This document shows, piece after piece, positions 33,385 through 42,345 of a DNA stretch of 64,000 nucleotides. The notes beneath the pieces are model-generated. The model was not told where the DNA came from, searched no databases, and saw nothing but the letters and a program-made list of their open reading frames with translations. Source of the DNA: Bin52 sp965213935 (GTDB taxonomy: Bacteria; Pseudomonadota; Alphaproteobacteria; Thalassobaculales; Thalassobaculaceae); assembly GCA_965213935.1 (NCBI GenBank), contig CBDCAO010000010.1:124001-188000 (forward strand), written 5' to 3'. Positions within the stretch are counted from its first letter, which is position 1; the number at the start of each line of letters is the position of its first letter. Made by a program: the position numbers and the translations under genes.

Positions 33385-34150
33385 TCAATGCCGACTGACC
33401 GGGAGACGGTCTCGGAGCATTCCCCATAATGCGTGATTGCGCTGATGAGGATCCAGCTCCGTGAGGAAGGCGAACCCCTTCTGGCAGGCAATTGCAATCT
33501 CCGCAGGGTCGATCGCCTGCGTCCGCCGGACCAACTGCCGGAGATCGTCCCAGTCGAATGCGGTGGTATCGTCGAATTTCGTCATGAGGGCTTCCGGATC
33601 GAACGCGTCACCGGCCTGCCATATCCTTGAGTACGACGAGCCGGCGAATGAGCAGTCGATCAAGGGGCCGGGTCGCAAAGACGCTGAGATCGTAGACGTC
33701 GCGTGCCTTGCTGCGCTGATAGCAGGCGCGAATCTTCTCGGCGATGATCTCGGGCAGAGCGAGGCATGTGATGTCCAACGGGTCGAAAGGCAGGTGCCGG
33801 AAGTAGCTCTGAACGCGTTGAGCGTTCCGCGATGGGGGAAGGGTGGGCACCTCGCGGCGGCTGACCTGGAGCCGGATCTGGCTTTGCCCGCCTGGGTTCC
33901 AGTCGTGGGCGTAGACCGGATTGACGCCCCAGGAGAGGCCGTCCCGGGTTTCGTAGTAGCTGTCGTCGGGCACGCCGAACCGGATCCCGTGAAACGGCTG
34001 CTCGAACGCCTCCATCATGGCGAGGATCACGTCTTCGTGGTCGTGTTCTTCGACCCGCGTGAAATCCAGATCGGTCGAGAAGCGCCCTCCGCTGCCTGTG
34101 ATCTCTACACTCCGGCCAACCCTGCGTGGCGCTGGGAGTTTCCTTGCTGG
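33385..34150 (-). pseudogene. AbiEii/AbiGii-type nucleotidyltransferase toxin, broken
   Basis: The minus strand carries the nucleotidyltransferase motif GGRFSTDLDFT, then EDVILAMMEAFEQPFHGIRF, ALPEIIAEKIRACYQRSKARDVYDLSVFATRP and RLLIRRLVVLK. A one-base shift near 33630 moves the C-terminus (IWQAGDAFDPEALMTKFDD through DPHQRNHALWGMLRDRL) to another frame, ending at 33385. The N-terminal helical start expected before GGRFS is not recognisable. Such toxins modify tRNA or NTP targets and pair with an AbiEi antitoxin, which is absent here, fitting loss of the whole module. Confidence 0.75.
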
Positions 34151-34282
34151 CGGGGCGTTGCTTGCGCCGGCGACCTTGGGAATGTGGGCCTGAGGGTCGT
34201 GAGCCCCAACAGCCGCGCCTGACTTGGCCTTGTGCCAGGCACCGAAACGGCGTACATCCGTGTCCGGAAAGGAGGCGACGCA

Positions 34283-34570
34283 ATGGCTCAGACAAGTACG
34301 GCCCACAGCGAGCGCATCAACCTGCGTCTCAGCGAAACCGCGAAGCGGCGTATCGAACAGGCGGCCTCCGTCGAAGGCAAGACCGTCAGCGCCTTCATCG
34401 TGTCCAGCGCGCTGGCAACCGCCGAGAAGACGATCGACAGGCACGAGACCCTGGCCCTCGCCCGCGACGACGCATTGCGTTTCTTCGAGGCTCTTGCCGA
34501 TCCGCCGCCGCCGAACGACCGCCTCCGCGCGGCGCTGGAGGAGCACGCAAGGCGCGTCGACTCGCGTTGA
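34283..34570 (+). CDS. DUF1778 (TacA-like) antitoxin
   Basis: 95 residues starting MAQTSTAHSERINLRLSE, a ribbon-helix-helix DNA-binding start, followed by SVEGKTVSAFIVSSALATAEKTI and a C-terminal LADPPPPNDRLRAALEEHARR that would wrap the toxin. DUF1778 proteins neutralise GNAT toxins and repress their own operon. AAAGGAGG lies just upstream of the ATG. The stop overlaps the toxin start. It lies beside a broken AbiEii gene on the other strand. Confidence 0.92.
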   Translation: MAQTSTAHSERINLRLSETAKRRIEQAASVEGKTVSAFIVSSALATAEKTIDRHETLALARDDALRFFEALADPPPPNDRLRAALEEHARRVDSR

Positions 34571-35085
34571 CCGCTTCCGATGCGCTTATCATTGAGCCGC
34601 TTGGCAGACGGCACGACCGGGCGGCCTTTTCCTGCGGGCTTCCCGAGCTGGACCGCCATCTGACGCGCCAGGCCGGCCAGGACGTCCGGCGCCGGATCGC
34701 CCGGGTGTTCATCTGCACCTCCGGCGACGCCGATGCCGTCCTCGGCTTCTACACGCTGAGCGCGCTGTCGATCGACCTTACCTCGCTGCCCAACGAACTT
34801 TCCCGGAAACTGCCGCGCCATCCGGTGCCCTGCGCCCTGATCGGTCGTCTGGCGGTCGATAGCTCGGCGCACGGGCGCGGCCTCGGACGCATGCTTCTCG
34901 CCGATGCGGTCAACCGGACCGTGGCCGCCGGCGAATCGGTGGCCATGCACGCCCTGCTCGTGGATGTCGCGAATGACGACGCGAAACGCTTCTACGAAAG
35001 GTTCGGCTTCCGGCCGCTCACTGACGACCCGATGCGCCTGTTCCTACCGCTCGGCCATGCCGCCCTGCAAGGCACGAAGGGATAG
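34567..35085 (+). CDS. GNAT-fold toxin (TacT-like acetyltransferase)
   Basis: 172 residues from a TTG that overlaps the antitoxin stop (TTGA). It carries LPELDRHLTRQAGQDVRRRIARVF at the N-terminus, GRLAVDSSAHGRGLGRMLLA (acetyl-CoA pyrophosphate loop, Q/R-x-x-G-x-G/A type) and MHALLVDVANDDAKRFYERFGF. TacT-like toxins acetylate the amino acid on charged tRNAs and stop translation. Both genes look intact, so this is the one apparently working toxin-antitoxin module in the region. Confidence 0.9.
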   Translation: MTASDALIIEPLGRRHDRAAFSCGLPELDRHLTRQAGQDVRRRIARVFICTSGDADAVLGFYTLSALSIDLTSLPNELSRKLPRHPVPCALIGRLAVDSSAHGRGLGRMLLADAVNRTVAAGESVAMHALLVDVANDDAKRFYERFGFRPLTDDPMRLFLPLGHAALQGTKG

Positions 35086-35142
35086 GCTCTGCGCTTTGGC
35101 GATGCCGTGTACGCCGTGCGAGTGTGTCGGAAAACTATGGGA

Positions 35143-35239
35143 CTGCAGGGCCTGAACTGAAGCCCTGACGGCGTTTTCTCCTTGCATGTTCCATGTTTTC
35201 TCCTGTATTTGTTCCATATTGTTCGGGAGACGCCGCATG
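35143..35239 (+). mobile_element. orphan left end of a TnpB (IS605-type) element
   Basis: This stretch is closely similar to the leader of the tnpB gene at 32257-32350, read on the opposite strand: CTGCAGGGCCTGA, CTTGCATGTTCCA, and TGTTCGGGAGACGCCGCATG leading to a start-like ATG at 35237. The terminal inverted repeat and the rest of tnpB are absent. It therefore marks a second, mostly deleted copy of the same element family, now joined to DUF4338 debris. Confidence 0.7.
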
Positions 35240-35249
35240 CGTCCGCACG

Positions 35250-35843
35250 CAGGCGGAGGGCCGAGACATGCTTGGTCGCGACTATTGCGAGCACGGCGTG
35301 TCCCCGCGCCAAGGCCGGAACCGCCGCCAGTTCGCCATGCAGGGAGCGCATCGCCCCAGGGTTCCGGGGCGCCAGTTCAGGACCGGCGGGCGGCGCCACG
35401 CCGGGCTCCGAGAGCACCAGGAACCGCGTGTTGTTCGCGATCATCTCAAGGCGCCGGAACTGCTGTTCCGGCTTCCAGCCGGTCCAGCGGTCGCGCGGCC
35501 TGCACTTGAAGGCGCTGCTCTGCCACGCGGCAAGGCCCACTCACCGGTCCCCGAAGGTCGCGACGGAGCGCAGCCCGCGGCCCGCAAGCCGGCGAAAGCC
35601 GAGAGAGTAGTGCTCGTCCATCAGCGCGTCCCGGAGCGCGCGCTCCTCCGGCCTCGCCAGGCGGACTGTGATCCCGGACAGCACGAACCCTTCGGGAGGT
35701 GCTCGGTGAACCGGGTACGCCTGCATGCGAGTGCGAACCGACATGCCGCGAGCGGCGGACATGTCGCACGGGAAAGCCAGAGAAAAACGCTCACGATCCC
35801 GCGAACGGACGCCCGCCCGCAACGCAGGGAAGATCGACGTCAA
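35250..35843 (-). pseudogene. DUF4338 (DruA-like) protein with in-frame stop
   Basis: The minus strand gives SGITVRLARPEERALRDALM, EHYSLGFRRLAGRGLRSVATFGDR, then a TGA, then in the same frame VGLAAWQSSAFKCRPRD, GWKPEQQFRRLEMIANNTRF and LVLSEPGVA. The family has Trp at the stop position (DRW), so TGG has become TGA. After GVA the match ends and a different Arg/Ala-rich stretch follows before the TnpB-element left end. DUF4338 proteins occur in Druantia-type defence loci and in transposase-associated genes; here it is a decayed fragment. Confidence 0.7.
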
Positions 35844-35955
35844 GAAAAATCAAACGGATCCAGCGTGGGATGCCACTGATACGCTTCCCGGTGGCGGTTG
35901 ACCGGCAATGGGTGCTTCCACATAGTCCGAACCGGAACCGCAGGGGGGAGGCGAC

Positions 35956-36765
35956 ATGCGCTGGGCGCGGATCGATGACGCGGGCACGCCGCGGTACGGG
36001 ATCGTCGAGGGCGAGAACATCGAGCTGGTCGAGGGCGACCTGTTTGCGCCCGGCGGGAGATCGGGGCGGACGATTGGCGTCGATGAGGCGACCTACCTGC
36101 CGCCGGTGATCCCGCGCACCTTCTATGCGGCCGGGCAGAACTACGCCGAACACGTGCGCGAGATCGCACGTGCCGCCAACCGCGAACCGGTCCTGCCCGA
36201 CAAGCCGGATGTCGGCTACCGGGCGGTGAACGCGCTGATCGGGCACGGCCAGCCGATCGTCAAGCCGGCGGACTCCACCGACGCCTTCCAGTACGAGGGC
36301 GAACTGGTCGTGGTCATCGGCAGGCGGGCCCGGAACCTGTCCGAACGGGACGCGCTCGGCTGCGTGTTCGGATACACCATCGGCAACGACGTCAGCGAGC
36401 GCACCTGGCAGCGCACCGATCGCACGCTGTGGCGCGCCAAGAACACCGACACCTTCAAGCCGATGGGACCGTGGATCGAAACGGCAGTGGACCTGGACAG
36501 TCTGGTGACCACGGTGCGGCTGTCGGGGCGCGAGGTGATCTCGTTTCCGACCAACAGCATGATCTTCGGCGTCGCCCGCTACATCAGCACCATGTCGCGC
36601 TACCTGACGCTGGAGCCCGGCGACATGCTGTGGATGGGAACCGAGGGACACGCCGAGAACATGAAACCCGGAGACCTGTGCGAGGTGGAGATCTCGGGCA
36701 TCGGCACCCTGTCCAACCCGGTCGTCGCGGAGGATGTCGCACCGGGCCGGGGAGGCCCGCGGTGA
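35956..36765 (+). CDS. fumarylacetoacetate hydrolase family protein
   Basis: 269 residues with the FAH fold: VIPRTFYAAGQNYAEHV, then the metal-binding region DAFQYEGELVVVIGRRARNLSE, GYTIGNDVSERTWQ, and the C-terminal GDMLWMGTEGHAENMKPGDLCEVEISGIG. Family members hydrolyse C-C bonds of acylpyruvates or isomerise/decarboxylate 2-hydroxymuconate-type acids. GGGGGGAGG precedes the ATG. Its stop overlaps the next gene start by 4 bp (GTGA), so the two products probably act in one route. Confidence 0.92.
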   Translation: MRWARIDDAGTPRYGIVEGENIELVEGDLFAPGGRSGRTIGVDEATYLPPVIPRTFYAAGQNYAEHVREIARAANREPVLPDKPDVGYRAVNALIGHGQPIVKPADSTDAFQYEGELVVVIGRRARNLSERDALGCVFGYTIGNDVSERTWQRTDRTLWRAKNTDTFKPMGPWIETAVDLDSLVTTVRLSGREVISFPTNSMIFGVARYISTMSRYLTLEPGDMLWMGTEGHAENMKPGDLCEVEISGIGTLSNPVVAEDVAPGRGGPR

Positions 36766-37604
36766 AGGTCGGAGTCTCGATCTTCTTCACCGACTACTCG
36801 ATCGGACCCGCCGAACTCGCGTGCGCGCTCGAGGAGCGCGGGTTCGAGTCGCTGTGGACACCGGAGCACTCCCATATCCCGGCGTCGCGGCTCTCGCCGT
36901 TCCCCGCCGGCGGTGAGCTGCCGCAGAAGTACTGCGACGTGATGGACCCGTTCGTGACCCTGTCGGCCGCGGCGGCGGTGACGACCCGGCTGCGCCTCGG
37001 CACGGCGATCTGTCTCGTTGTACAGCGGGACCCGATTCAGACCGCCAAGGCCGTGGCCTCGCTCGACCGGGTCTCCGGCGGCAGGTTCCTGTTCGGTATC
37101 GGGGCAGGCTGGAACGCCGAGGAGATGGCCAACCACGGAACCCAGTTCCGGACCCGGCTCGGGCTGATGCGCGAGAGAATCGAGGCCATGAAGGCGATCT
37201 GGGCGTCGGAAACCGCGTCCTATTCCGGCCGACACGTCGCGTTCGAGGACATCATAACCCGGCCCAGGCCCGTACAGACACCGCATCCGCCGGTCCTGGT
37301 GGGCGGCGCCTTTCCGTTCGGTGCCAGGCGGGCTGTCGCCTACGGTGACGGGTGGCTGCCGCATGCGACCCGCCCGGCCTACGGCGACGTGCTCGGCAAG
37401 CTGCCGGCGTTCCGGCAGATGGCGGCGGAAGCGGGCCGTGATCCCGATACGCTGTCGATCACGGTCTACGGACCGGCCGCGGACCCCGACCTGCTGGGTC
37501 GCTATCGCGACGCCGGCGTCGAACGGGTGCTGATGACCCTTCCGTCGGACGGGGCCGACGTGGTGCTGCCGATGCTCGACCGGCTCGCCGGCCTTGCAGT
37601 CTGA
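36762..37604 (+). CDS. LLM class (luciferase-like, F420-type) flavin oxidoreductase
   Basis: 280 residues of the luciferase-like monooxygenase fold: SIGPAELACALEERGFESLWTPEH, DPFVTLSAAAAVTTRLRLGTA, RDPIQTAKAVASLDRVSGGRF, GIGAGWNAEEMANHG, and VGGAFPFGARRAVAYGDGW. Related proteins often use F420, which would require F420 synthesis elsewhere in the genome; some use FMN. GTG start at 36762 overlaps the FAH-family stop. Role: an oxidation in the same pathway as the FAH-like hydrolase, by inference. Confidence 0.9.
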   Translation: MKVGVSIFFTDYSIGPAELACALEERGFESLWTPEHSHIPASRLSPFPAGGELPQKYCDVMDPFVTLSAAAAVTTRLRLGTAICLVVQRDPIQTAKAVASLDRVSGGRFLFGIGAGWNAEEMANHGTQFRTRLGLMRERIEAMKAIWASETASYSGRHVAFEDIITRPRPVQTPHPPVLVGGAFPFGARRAVAYGDGWLPHATRPAYGDVLGKLPAFRQMAAEAGRDPDTLSITVYGPAADPDLLGRYRDAGVERVLMTLPSDGADVVLPMLDRLAGLAV

Positions 37605-37616
37605 GACCGTCCGGCT

Positions 37617-38771
37617 TCAGATCGCGAGGTCGCGGGTGTTGTAGTCGCGGATCACGCTCTCGAAGGTTTCGGGCCCGTAGCGGAACTCGTCCTCGCGGTC
37701 GGCGAACGGCAGGTAGCGGAAGGATGTCTCGTCCGGAAAGTGCTGGCGGCGCGCGTCGATTGCCACCGCGATCACGGCAGAGCGCCGGGAGATCCGTTCC
37801 TCGTCGTAGATCGCCTCGTCCTCCATGCTGAGCGCTCCGCTCTGGCCGATTACCGAGCGGAGGCGGTGGAACCCGAAGGTAATCGAGAGGCGCATGTCGG
37901 GCGAGGTATTGGCGAAGGACGCATGCAGCATCTGCCGGTTGACCGCGGTCACGTCGCCGGGTCGACACAGCAGCGGAACCGCGTCGGGCAGCCGCTCGTC
38001 GCCGCCATTCGCTGCGATGCGCGCCGGGATGTCGATCCTGCCGGCCCGGTGGGTTCCCGGCACCACCCACAGCGAGTTGGCCGGTGTCGTGGGGTAGAGC
38101 TGGATCTGAAAGTTGAATCCGTGGCTGCCCTCGTCCCAGTCGGGTGACTTCCAGTGGGTGACGCCGTCCTGGTGCCAGGCGACCGAACCGCCGACCCCCG
38201 GCTGCTTGACGAAGATGGCGTCGTTGAACGGCACGAAGTCGGGCCCGTTGATGGCCGCGGCCACCGCAAGCAGCCCAGGGTGGCCGTAGACCCTGAGTGC
38301 AGACGGCATCTCCTGGCACATGCCGTACATCAGGAACACCACGTACTCCGGAGCATCGGTATCGGGAACGGGCTGTGTCATCCGGGAGGGATGCCTGCCG
38401 TTGAGCTTGTCGGTGCCGCCCCAGGGATCGGACAACGGCCTGATCAGGGTGTAGGGCTCGCGGGCGTGGTCGCGGCCCCGCGCAGGGCGTCCCCGGGCGT
38501 CGATGTCCGCGCCCGGACGCACCGGCGCGCCGGTGATCATCATGTCGGCGTCGGCCCTCAGTTCCGCGATCTCGGCCTCGTCGATCACCGATTCGAAGAC
38601 ATAGAACCCGTGTTTCCAGTATGCCTCGAGAATATCGGGATGGAGTGCGCCGCTGCCGTCGCGGCGCAGCGGCCCCCGATTGTCGAGGGCGGTGGCGCGG
38701 GCGACTCCCTCGCGCAGGAACTGCTCGGAAGAAGCGGCGTACTCGGCCCGGGTGGGTGCAGCATCGTTCAT
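37617..38771 (-). CDS. phytanoyl-CoA dioxygenase (PhyH) family protein
   Basis: 384 residues. Fe(II)/2-oxoglutarate site: VAWHQDGVTHW supplies the His-x-Asp, and MLHASFANTSPDMRLSITFGFHR supplies the distal His and the Arg that binds 2-oxoglutarate. PhyH enzymes hydroxylate varied small molecules, so the substrate is open. Start MNDAAPT at 38771 is chosen because AGGAGG lies 8 nt upstream; an upstream in-frame Met is possible but lacks such a site. Convergent with the LLM gene (12-bp gap). Confidence 0.9.
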   Translation of the reverse strand: MNDAAPTRAEYAASSEQFLREGVARATALDNRGPLRRDGSGALHPDILEAYWKHGFYVFESVIDEAEIAELRADADMMITGAPVRPGADIDARGRPARGRDHAREPYTLIRPLSDPWGGTDKLNGRHPSRMTQPVPDTDAPEYVVFLMYGMCQEMPSALRVYGHPGLLAVAAAINGPDFVPFNDAIFVKQPGVGGSVAWHQDGVTHWKSPDWDEGSHGFNFQIQLYPTTPANSLWVVPGTHRAGRIDIPARIAANGGDERLPDAVPLLCRPGDVTAVNRQMLHASFANTSPDMRLSITFGFHRLRSVIGQSGALSMEDEAIYDEERISRRSAVIAVAIDARRQHFPDETSFRYLPFADREDEFRYGPETFESVIRDYNTRDLAI

Positions 38772-38974
38772 CTGGGAATCCTCCTGTTGGCGCCAGTATG
38801 GCGAAGCGTGGCCTGCGCATTCAAGTGTCGGTATGACCAGCGCATCGTGTGAGGACGTCCGCGCACCGCTGCCGCCCGCACGACCCGCCACTGACTCCGC
38901 GACCTGCCGGCGCGGGAATTGACCGCGAACGCCGGGTCGGGTCATATCGGGCGGTCCTGAACACGGAGGAGCAG

Positions 38975-39733
38975 ATGCCGAAGACCCCCGACTACTTTGT
39001 CGACAAGACCATCCTGATCACCGGTGCCGGCAGCGGGATCGGTCGTGCCACCGCGCTGGTGTTTGCACGCGAGGGATCGTCCGTGGTCTGTGCCGATATC
39101 GACGCCGAGGCCGCCGAACGGACCGCCAACCAGGTGGTCCAGATGGGTCGGCGTGCCAGCTGGGTCCGGTGCGACGTGACCGACCGCTCCGAGGTCGACT
39201 CCATGGTTGACGGTGCGATCCGCGAGTTCGGTCGCATCGACTTCGAGCTGAACTCGGCCGGCGCCGCGCTGGCGCGCAAGCCTTTCCTCGAGATCACCCA
39301 GGACCTGTGGGAGCGGACCTACGCACTGAACGTCAGGGGCACCTTCAACGCGGCCCAGGCCATCCTGCCGCACATGCTCGAGAACGGGGCCGGGGTCATC
39401 GTCAACATCGCCAGTATCGCGGCGCGGGTCGGCGGTGCCGGGAACTCGGTGCACTACGCCTCCTCGAAGGGCGCGGTCGATACCATGACCCTGGGCATCG
39501 CCCGGGAGTTTGCGCCCCAGGGCATCCGCTGCCTGTCGATCTCGCCGGCGATCGTGGACACGCCGTTCCATGACACCACGCCGAAATCGGTGCTCGACTC
39601 CTATGCCTCCATGACCCCCATGGGCAGGGCCGCGGAACCCGAGGAAATCGCCGAGACGGTCCTGTTTGCCTGTTCCGACGCCGCACCCTACATGACGGCA
39701 GACACCATCTACGTGTCCGGCGGCATGCGGTAG
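38975..39733 (+). CDS. short-chain dehydrogenase/reductase
   Basis: 252 residues of a classical SDR: ILITGAGSGIGRATALVF cofactor motif, CADIDAEAAERTA (Asp after strand 2, favouring NAD), NSAGAA, catalytic NIASIAAR serine, YASSKGAVDTM Tyr/Lys, and the C-terminal TADTIYVSGGM. An NAD-dependent alcohol/ketone oxidoreductase of unknown substrate. GGAGGA stands right before the ATG. Convergent with ptsN; a CCCGGGCCCGGG palindrome (39738-39749) lies between the two. Confidence 0.92.
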   Translation: MPKTPDYFVDKTILITGAGSGIGRATALVFAREGSSVVCADIDAEAAERTANQVVQMGRRASWVRCDVTDRSEVDSMVDGAIREFGRIDFELNSAGAALARKPFLEITQDLWERTYALNVRGTFNAAQAILPHMLENGAGVIVNIASIAARVGGAGNSVHYASSKGAVDTMTLGIAREFAPQGIRCLSISPAIVDTPFHDTTPKSVLDSYASMTPMGRAAEPEEIAETVLFACSDAAPYMTADTIYVSGGMR

Positions 39734-39749
39734 TCCTCCCGGGCCCGGG

Positions 39750-40205
39750 TCAGGCCGCGTCGGGCTCGGTCAGCAGGGTGAAGATGGCGGCGCTGGTACT
39801 GCAGCCGCGCAGCCGGGCGCAGACCGACTGGTCCCTGAGCAGGCGCGAGACCTTGGCCAGTGCCTTCAGGTGATCCGCTCCCGCCCGTTCGGGAGCGAGC
39901 AGCAGGAAGACCAGGTCCACCGGCTGGTCGTCCACCGCGTCGAAGTCGATGGCATGGTCGGCCCGGGCGAACAGGCCGTAGAGCCGTTCCAGCCCGGGCA
40001 GCTTGCCGTGGGGGATGGCGATGCCGTTGCCCACGCCGGTCGAGCCGAGACGCTCGCGCTGGAGGACCACGTCGAACACCTCCCGCTGCGCGAGCCCGGT
40101 GATGTCCGAGGCGAGACGGGCCAGTTCCTGCAGCGCCTGCTTCTTGCTGTTTGCCTTCAGGTGCGGAATGACCGCATCCGGCTCGATGATGTCGCGTATC
40201 TCCAT
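39750..40205 (-). CDS. ptsN: PTS IIA-like nitrogen-regulatory protein PtsN
   Basis: 151 residues: IRDIIEPDAVIPHLKANSKKQALQELARLA, then VLQRERLGSTGVGNGIAIPHGKLPGL with the phosphorylated His, and DQPVDLVFLLLAPERAGADHLKALAKVSRLL. EIIA-Ntr accepts phosphate from NPr/EI-Ntr and regulates potassium, nitrogen and envelope functions instead of moving sugar. It follows hpf on the same strand, as in the rpoN-hpf-ptsN cluster of Proteobacteria; rpoN itself is not here. Confidence 0.93.
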   Translation of the reverse strand: MEIRDIIEPDAVIPHLKANSKKQALQELARLASDITGLAQREVFDVVLQRERLGSTGVGNGIAIPHGKLPGLERLYGLFARADHAIDFDAVDDQPVDLVFLLLAPERAGADHLKALAKVSRLLRDQSVCARLRGCSTSAAIFTLLTEPDAA

Positions 40206-40251
40206 GGTCCTTGCGAAACCTGGCGATATCCTCCGGACTTCGGTCCGGCGA

Positions 40252-40839
40252 TCAGGCACTCCGGCCGAGCGGGTCGATCCAGCCGATGTTGCCGTCCGCA
40301 CGCCGGAAGACCACGTTGAGACCGTCGTGGGCGGCGTTCTGGAACATCAGCACGGGCGCATCTGCCAGCTCCATGTGCATGACGGCTTCCTCGACCGAGA
40401 GAGTCCTGATGTTGGTTGTCATTTCCGCGACCACCACCGGCTGCCATTCGCCGTCCCCGTCAGGGGCTTCCGGCGCGGCCACCTCGTCGCGGGCGGCGAA
40501 GACCACCTCCTGGGCATCGATCTCCTCGGGCTCGGTGCCGCGCTGGTGGTGATCCCGGATCCGGCGCTTGAACCGCCGCAACTGCTTGTCGATCTTCTCG
40601 TTCGCCGCATCAAATGCGGCATAGGGCTCATTGGCCTGTCCATGGCCGCGGATCTGGATCCGCCGGCCGACATGGACCGAGATGTCGGCCCTGACTACCG
40701 ATCCCTCCCGGGTCACGGTGACCGTGGCATCGAGCGGGTTGCCGAAGTACTTTGCCGCGATATGAGTGACGGCCGTCTCTATGTGTTCGCGCAGCGTGTC
40801 ACCGATGCGGAACTGCTTTCCCTTGACCGCTACCTGCAT
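40252..40839 (-). CDS. hpf: ribosome hibernation promoting factor, long form
   Basis: 195 residues. N-terminal HPF/YfiA domain (VAVKGKQFRIGDTLREHIETAV; REGSVVRADISVHVGR; EPYAAFDAANEKIDKQLRRFKRRIRDHH), an acidic linker around residues 105-135, and the C-terminal dimerisation domain (KTLSVEEAVMHMEL-like, VLMFQNAAHDGLNVVFRRADGNIGWIDP). Long HPF dimerises idle 70S ribosomes into 100S particles in stationary phase. ATG start at 40839; ptsN follows after 46 bp. Confidence 0.94.
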   Translation of the reverse strand: MQVAVKGKQFRIGDTLREHIETAVTHIAAKYFGNPLDATVTVTREGSVVRADISVHVGRRIQIRGHGQANEPYAAFDAANEKIDKQLRRFKRRIRDHHQRGTEPEEIDAQEVVFAARDEVAAPEAPDGDGEWQPVVVAEMTTNIRTLSVEEAVMHMELADAPVLMFQNAAHDGLNVVFRRADGNIGWIDPLGRSA

Positions 40840-40982
40840 GATGTCCGTTCACAGTCGGGTTTCCCGGGGCCGTTCTTCATGCCGTTCGCTGAACCCACCG
40901 GCTCATCGCCCATGCATTATCCGTCAAATTCTTACGGATCGGTGCCGGTGCCTGTCAAGCAGTCTGGACCGATCCGCGCCGG

Positions 40983-42080
<1,098 letters not shown>

Positions 42081-42345
42081 CGAGCCTATCCCCTGGGACT
42101 GAATGCCGTTGGACGAGACGCGCCGCGTTCCGGCCCCGGCGGCATGATTTCGCGGGCCGCCGGGGCGGCCGGCACCCCTCGCCGTGCGGATACGCCGGTG
42201 CCCGAGGCCCCGTCTTCCGTGTTGCGGGCCGTCCTGCGCGGCACGGGCCGCGCGCCGACGTCTCGAAGACCGGCGCACGGTTCTCCCTTCCCGACGGAAC
42301 TGGCGTTGCCGGCGGACGAAGTCGCTTCAGTCAACGGCATGCTCC

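Noticed and set aside
34126..34566. Long upstream extension of the GNAT toxin frame
   Set aside because: It overlaps the whole antitoxin in another frame and is Arg-rich without motifs; the TTG at 34567 fits the family length.
39738..39749. CCCGGGCCCGGG as a terminator
   Set aside because: A 12-bp palindrome with no loop and no T-tract; it cannot be called a terminator on sequence alone.
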